A stretch of DNA of 64,000 nt. Origin: an uncultured Sphaerochaeta sp. (GTDB taxonomy: Bacteria > Spirochaetota > Spirochaetia > Sphaerochaetales > Sphaerochaetaceae). The notes under the pieces were generated by a model. It ran no database searches. It was not told where the DNA came from and saw only the letters and a list, made by a program, of their open reading frames with translations. The stretch covers positions 62,001-126,000 of the forward strand of contig NZ_OY781062.1 in the NCBI RefSeq assembly GCF_963676285.1. Reading direction: 5' to 3'. Positions 62,520 to 64,000 of the stretch are shown here, one piece after another. Made by a program: the position numbers and the translations under genes. Position 1 is the stretch's first letter. Each line of letters opens with the position of its first letter.

Positions 62520-63441
62520 TACACCAAAAAAACGTATTGTCGGAGTAAGTGTACTCGTCATTTTGATTCTTGCAGCCACTGCTGTCATTGTCATCAATCC
62601 ATTTGCGGGACTTATCGAGAAGCAGAAAGCAAGTGAAACCGAGGTAGTGGAGGACGCAACCGTCTCTGTTGCCGTACAAGCGCTCGAACCACGGAACCTG
62701 CAAAACGTAATACAGGGAAATGGTAATGTGATCGATCCCAGTTCGATTGATGTCTATCCTGAGGTTGCCGGTACCCTGACATCCCTAATGGTAAAAGTCG
62801 GAGACCAGGTTGAAAAGGACCAGGTAATGGGGACTGTTGACCCATCCCGTGCTGGGATGGTGTATAAGGAGAGCATTATCAAGGCTCCTGCCTCTGGAAC
62901 AGTACTTGCTCTTCCTTTCGTACAAGGAGCAGTGGTTACCGGCCAGGCACCCATTGCCCGATTGGGTATGCTTGAGGGGTTGGAAGTGGTCATGTCCATT
63001 GCAGAGAGACATGTCGGTTCAGTGGGAATTGGTACCAAAGCCAGACTTTCGTTCAAGGCTTTTCCTGGGAAGATGTTCACTGGTACGGTAACCCGTCTCA
63101 GCCCGGTCCTCAATCCTGCGAGCAGAACCTTGGAGATTGGGATAACCGTGGATGATAACGATGGGCAGGTCAAGAGTGGCATGTTCCCTACAGTGGAACT
63201 CCTCACTGAATATCTTGAGGATGTATTGGTTGTTCCCCGTTCATCACTTCTCTATGCAGGTGCACAAAGCTATATATATGTAGTTGACTCGAGTAATGTG
63301 GCACACAGGAGGAACGTGGAGATCGGCATGCAAGTATCGGATATGGTACAGATTGTCTCAGGATTGGAGATAGGTGATCATCTGGTCATTCAGGGACAGA
63401 GCCTCCTCACCGATGGCGCTGCTGTGCGCATTGTTCAATAG
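62509..63441 (+). CDS. RND efflux periplasmic adaptor (HlyD/MFP family)
   Basis: 310 residues. An N-terminal membrane anchor (about residues 9-27) precedes a barrel-sandwich hybrid domain (DVYPEVAGTLTSLMVKVGDQ, then IIKAPASGTVLALPFVQG) and the beta-barrel and membrane-proximal parts. No coiled-coil hairpin is visible between the two lipoyl halves, so it is a short adaptor. It couples the TolC-type channel to the RND pump gene that starts 12 bases later. Confidence 0.9.
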   Translation: MNPNTPKKRIVGVSVLVILILAATAVIVINPFAGLIEKQKASETEVVEDATVSVAVQALEPRNLQNVIQGNGNVIDPSSIDVYPEVAGTLTSLMVKVGDQVEKDQVMGTVDPSRAGMVYKESIIKAPASGTVLALPFVQGAVVTGQAPIARLGMLEGLEVVMSIAERHVGSVGIGTKARLSFKAFPGKMFTGTVTRLSPVLNPASRTLEIGITVDDNDGQVKSGMFPTVELLTEYLEDVLVVPRSSLLYAGAQSYIYVVDSSNVAHRRNVEIGMQVSDMVQIVSGLEIGDHLVIQGQSLLTDGAAVRIVQ

Positions 63442-63453
63442 GGGAGTGTATTC

Positions 63454-64000
63454 ATGAGTGTAACCAATACCGTTGTACGACGGCCGACTACCATCATTGT
63501 CATCTATATTTTGCTGACAGTGCTTGCGTTGGTTGTCTTTCCCAATCTTGCAGTGGAACTGTTTCCGGAGATGGACCTTCCCATGGTCATTGTCTACTCC
63601 TCCTACAGTGGTGCAAGCCCCGAGACCATGGAGAGCAGGGTAACAAAGCCCATTGAAAGTGCTGTTTCCAATGTCGGGGGAATAAAGACTATCAGTTCCA
63701 CCTCATCTGAGGGGATAAGCATGGTAATGCTTGAATTCGCCTATGGAACTGACTTGGACAAGGCTAGCCAATCGATCAATGACAATCTTAATCTGGTAGC
63801 AGATTTCTTCCCCGACGATGCAAGTCAGCCGACTATCTTCAAGCTGAATACCAACATGATGCCGGTGATGAATATCGCCCTTCGCAGTTCCAGCGGCAAG
63901 GATGCCAATGAGCTCAGGGCCTTGATGGAGGATGTCATCCAGAACCAGGTCGACCGGGTTGGTGGGGTTTCCAATACCTCGATCAATGGTGGTCAGGATG
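63454..64000 (+). CDS. RND-family efflux pump (AcrB type), 5' part only
   Basis: The frame from ATG 63454 (GGGGAGTG upstream) runs off the right edge with 182 codons visible. The first helix and porter-domain start are typical: RRPTTIIVIYILLTVLALVV, then FPNLAVELFPEMDLPMVIVY and SGASPETMESRVTKPIES. It is the inner-membrane pump of the operon. The substrate is unknown. Confidence 0.92.
   Translation, partial: MSVTNTVVRRPTTIIVIYILLTVLALVVFPNLAVELFPEMDLPMVIVYSSYSGASPETMESRVTKPIESAVSNVGGIKTISSTSSEGISMVMLEFAYGTDLDKASQSINDNLNLVADFFPDDASQPTIFKLNTNMMPVMNIALRSSSGKDANELRALMEDVIQNQVDRVGGVSNTSINGGQD

Overview
The window most likely comes from an anaerobic, saccharolytic spirochaete of the Sphaerochaeta/Treponema type. 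This is inferred from gene content and style, not from a marker gene: no rRNA or tRNA is visible. The signs are several sugar ABC and TRAP transport operons, exported binding proteins with short signal peptides ending in VFASGDAEK, LFAAGNSEK, VFAQGGNEK or LFAAGTNEA, an [FeFe]-hydrogenase, many ETF/SDR/Gfo-Idh-MocA oxidoreductases, and no respiratory chain. Genes are dense, often with ATGA stop/start overlaps, and moderate in GC except for one GC-richer insertion sequence.

Layout. 1-3760 (minus): an SDR (cut by the window edge), etfA, etfB and a VAO-type FAD-linked oxidase, divergent from an RpiR-type regulator and followed by a zinc-less MDR reductase. 5943-6942: two small membrane-anchored proteins (FMN-binding; Cys/His C-terminus). 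6950-14702: a ROK repressor divergent from a sugar ABC operon (two permeases, binding protein) with three different Gfo/Idh/MocA dehydrogenases. 15168-18604 (minus): a TAXI-type TRAP transporter with DUF1850. 18790-20929: a MenA-like UbiA prenyltransferase convergent with an MFS carrier. 21009-26429: a FadR/GntR regulator divergent from a DctPQM TRAP operon with an SDR and a NanA/DapA-type aldolase, pointing to catabolism of a sugar acid. 26638-35345: a DUF4386 protein and a Crp/Fnr regulator, an SDR, a two-component system followed by a secreted Gly/Arg/Gln-rich protein, a CoA-disulfide-reductase-like flavoprotein, a flavodoxin, a Sua5 protein with an extra N-terminal region, and a GNAT acetyltransferase.

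35346-39476 is accessory DNA. It holds an orphan BrnA antitoxin, a RelE/ParE-RHH toxin-antitoxin pair, a decayed IS transposase (one nonsense codon, one frameshift), a complete BrnT-BrnA pair and yjbQ. The junction 'end of brnA plus end of yjbQ' occurs three times, once intact and twice as a remnant, so the region grew by repeated duplication or insertion at the 3' end of yjbQ.

39741-45161 encodes a three-subunit electron-bifurcating type [FeFe]-hydrogenase whose NuoF-like subunit is fused to a complete GltD/NfnB-like NAD(P)H:FAD module. 45259-49906 is a YhaO/YhaN (SbcD/SbcC-like) pair with an uncharacterised C-terminal region on the ATPase. 50084-51541 is an unrecognised lipoprotein. 51661-59129 is a LacI-controlled beta-galactoside operon (binding protein, two permeases, GH2 beta-galactosidase). 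The window ends with an MFS carrier, a lone cyclic-nucleotide-binding protein and a TolC/HlyD/RND efflux operon that runs off the right edge.

A recurring design is visible: in three transport operons a strong hairpin lies directly after the binding-protein gene, as expected if the binding protein is made in excess of the membrane parts. Palindromic operators can be placed next to the ROK, FadR, RpiR, LacI and both toxin-antitoxin genes.
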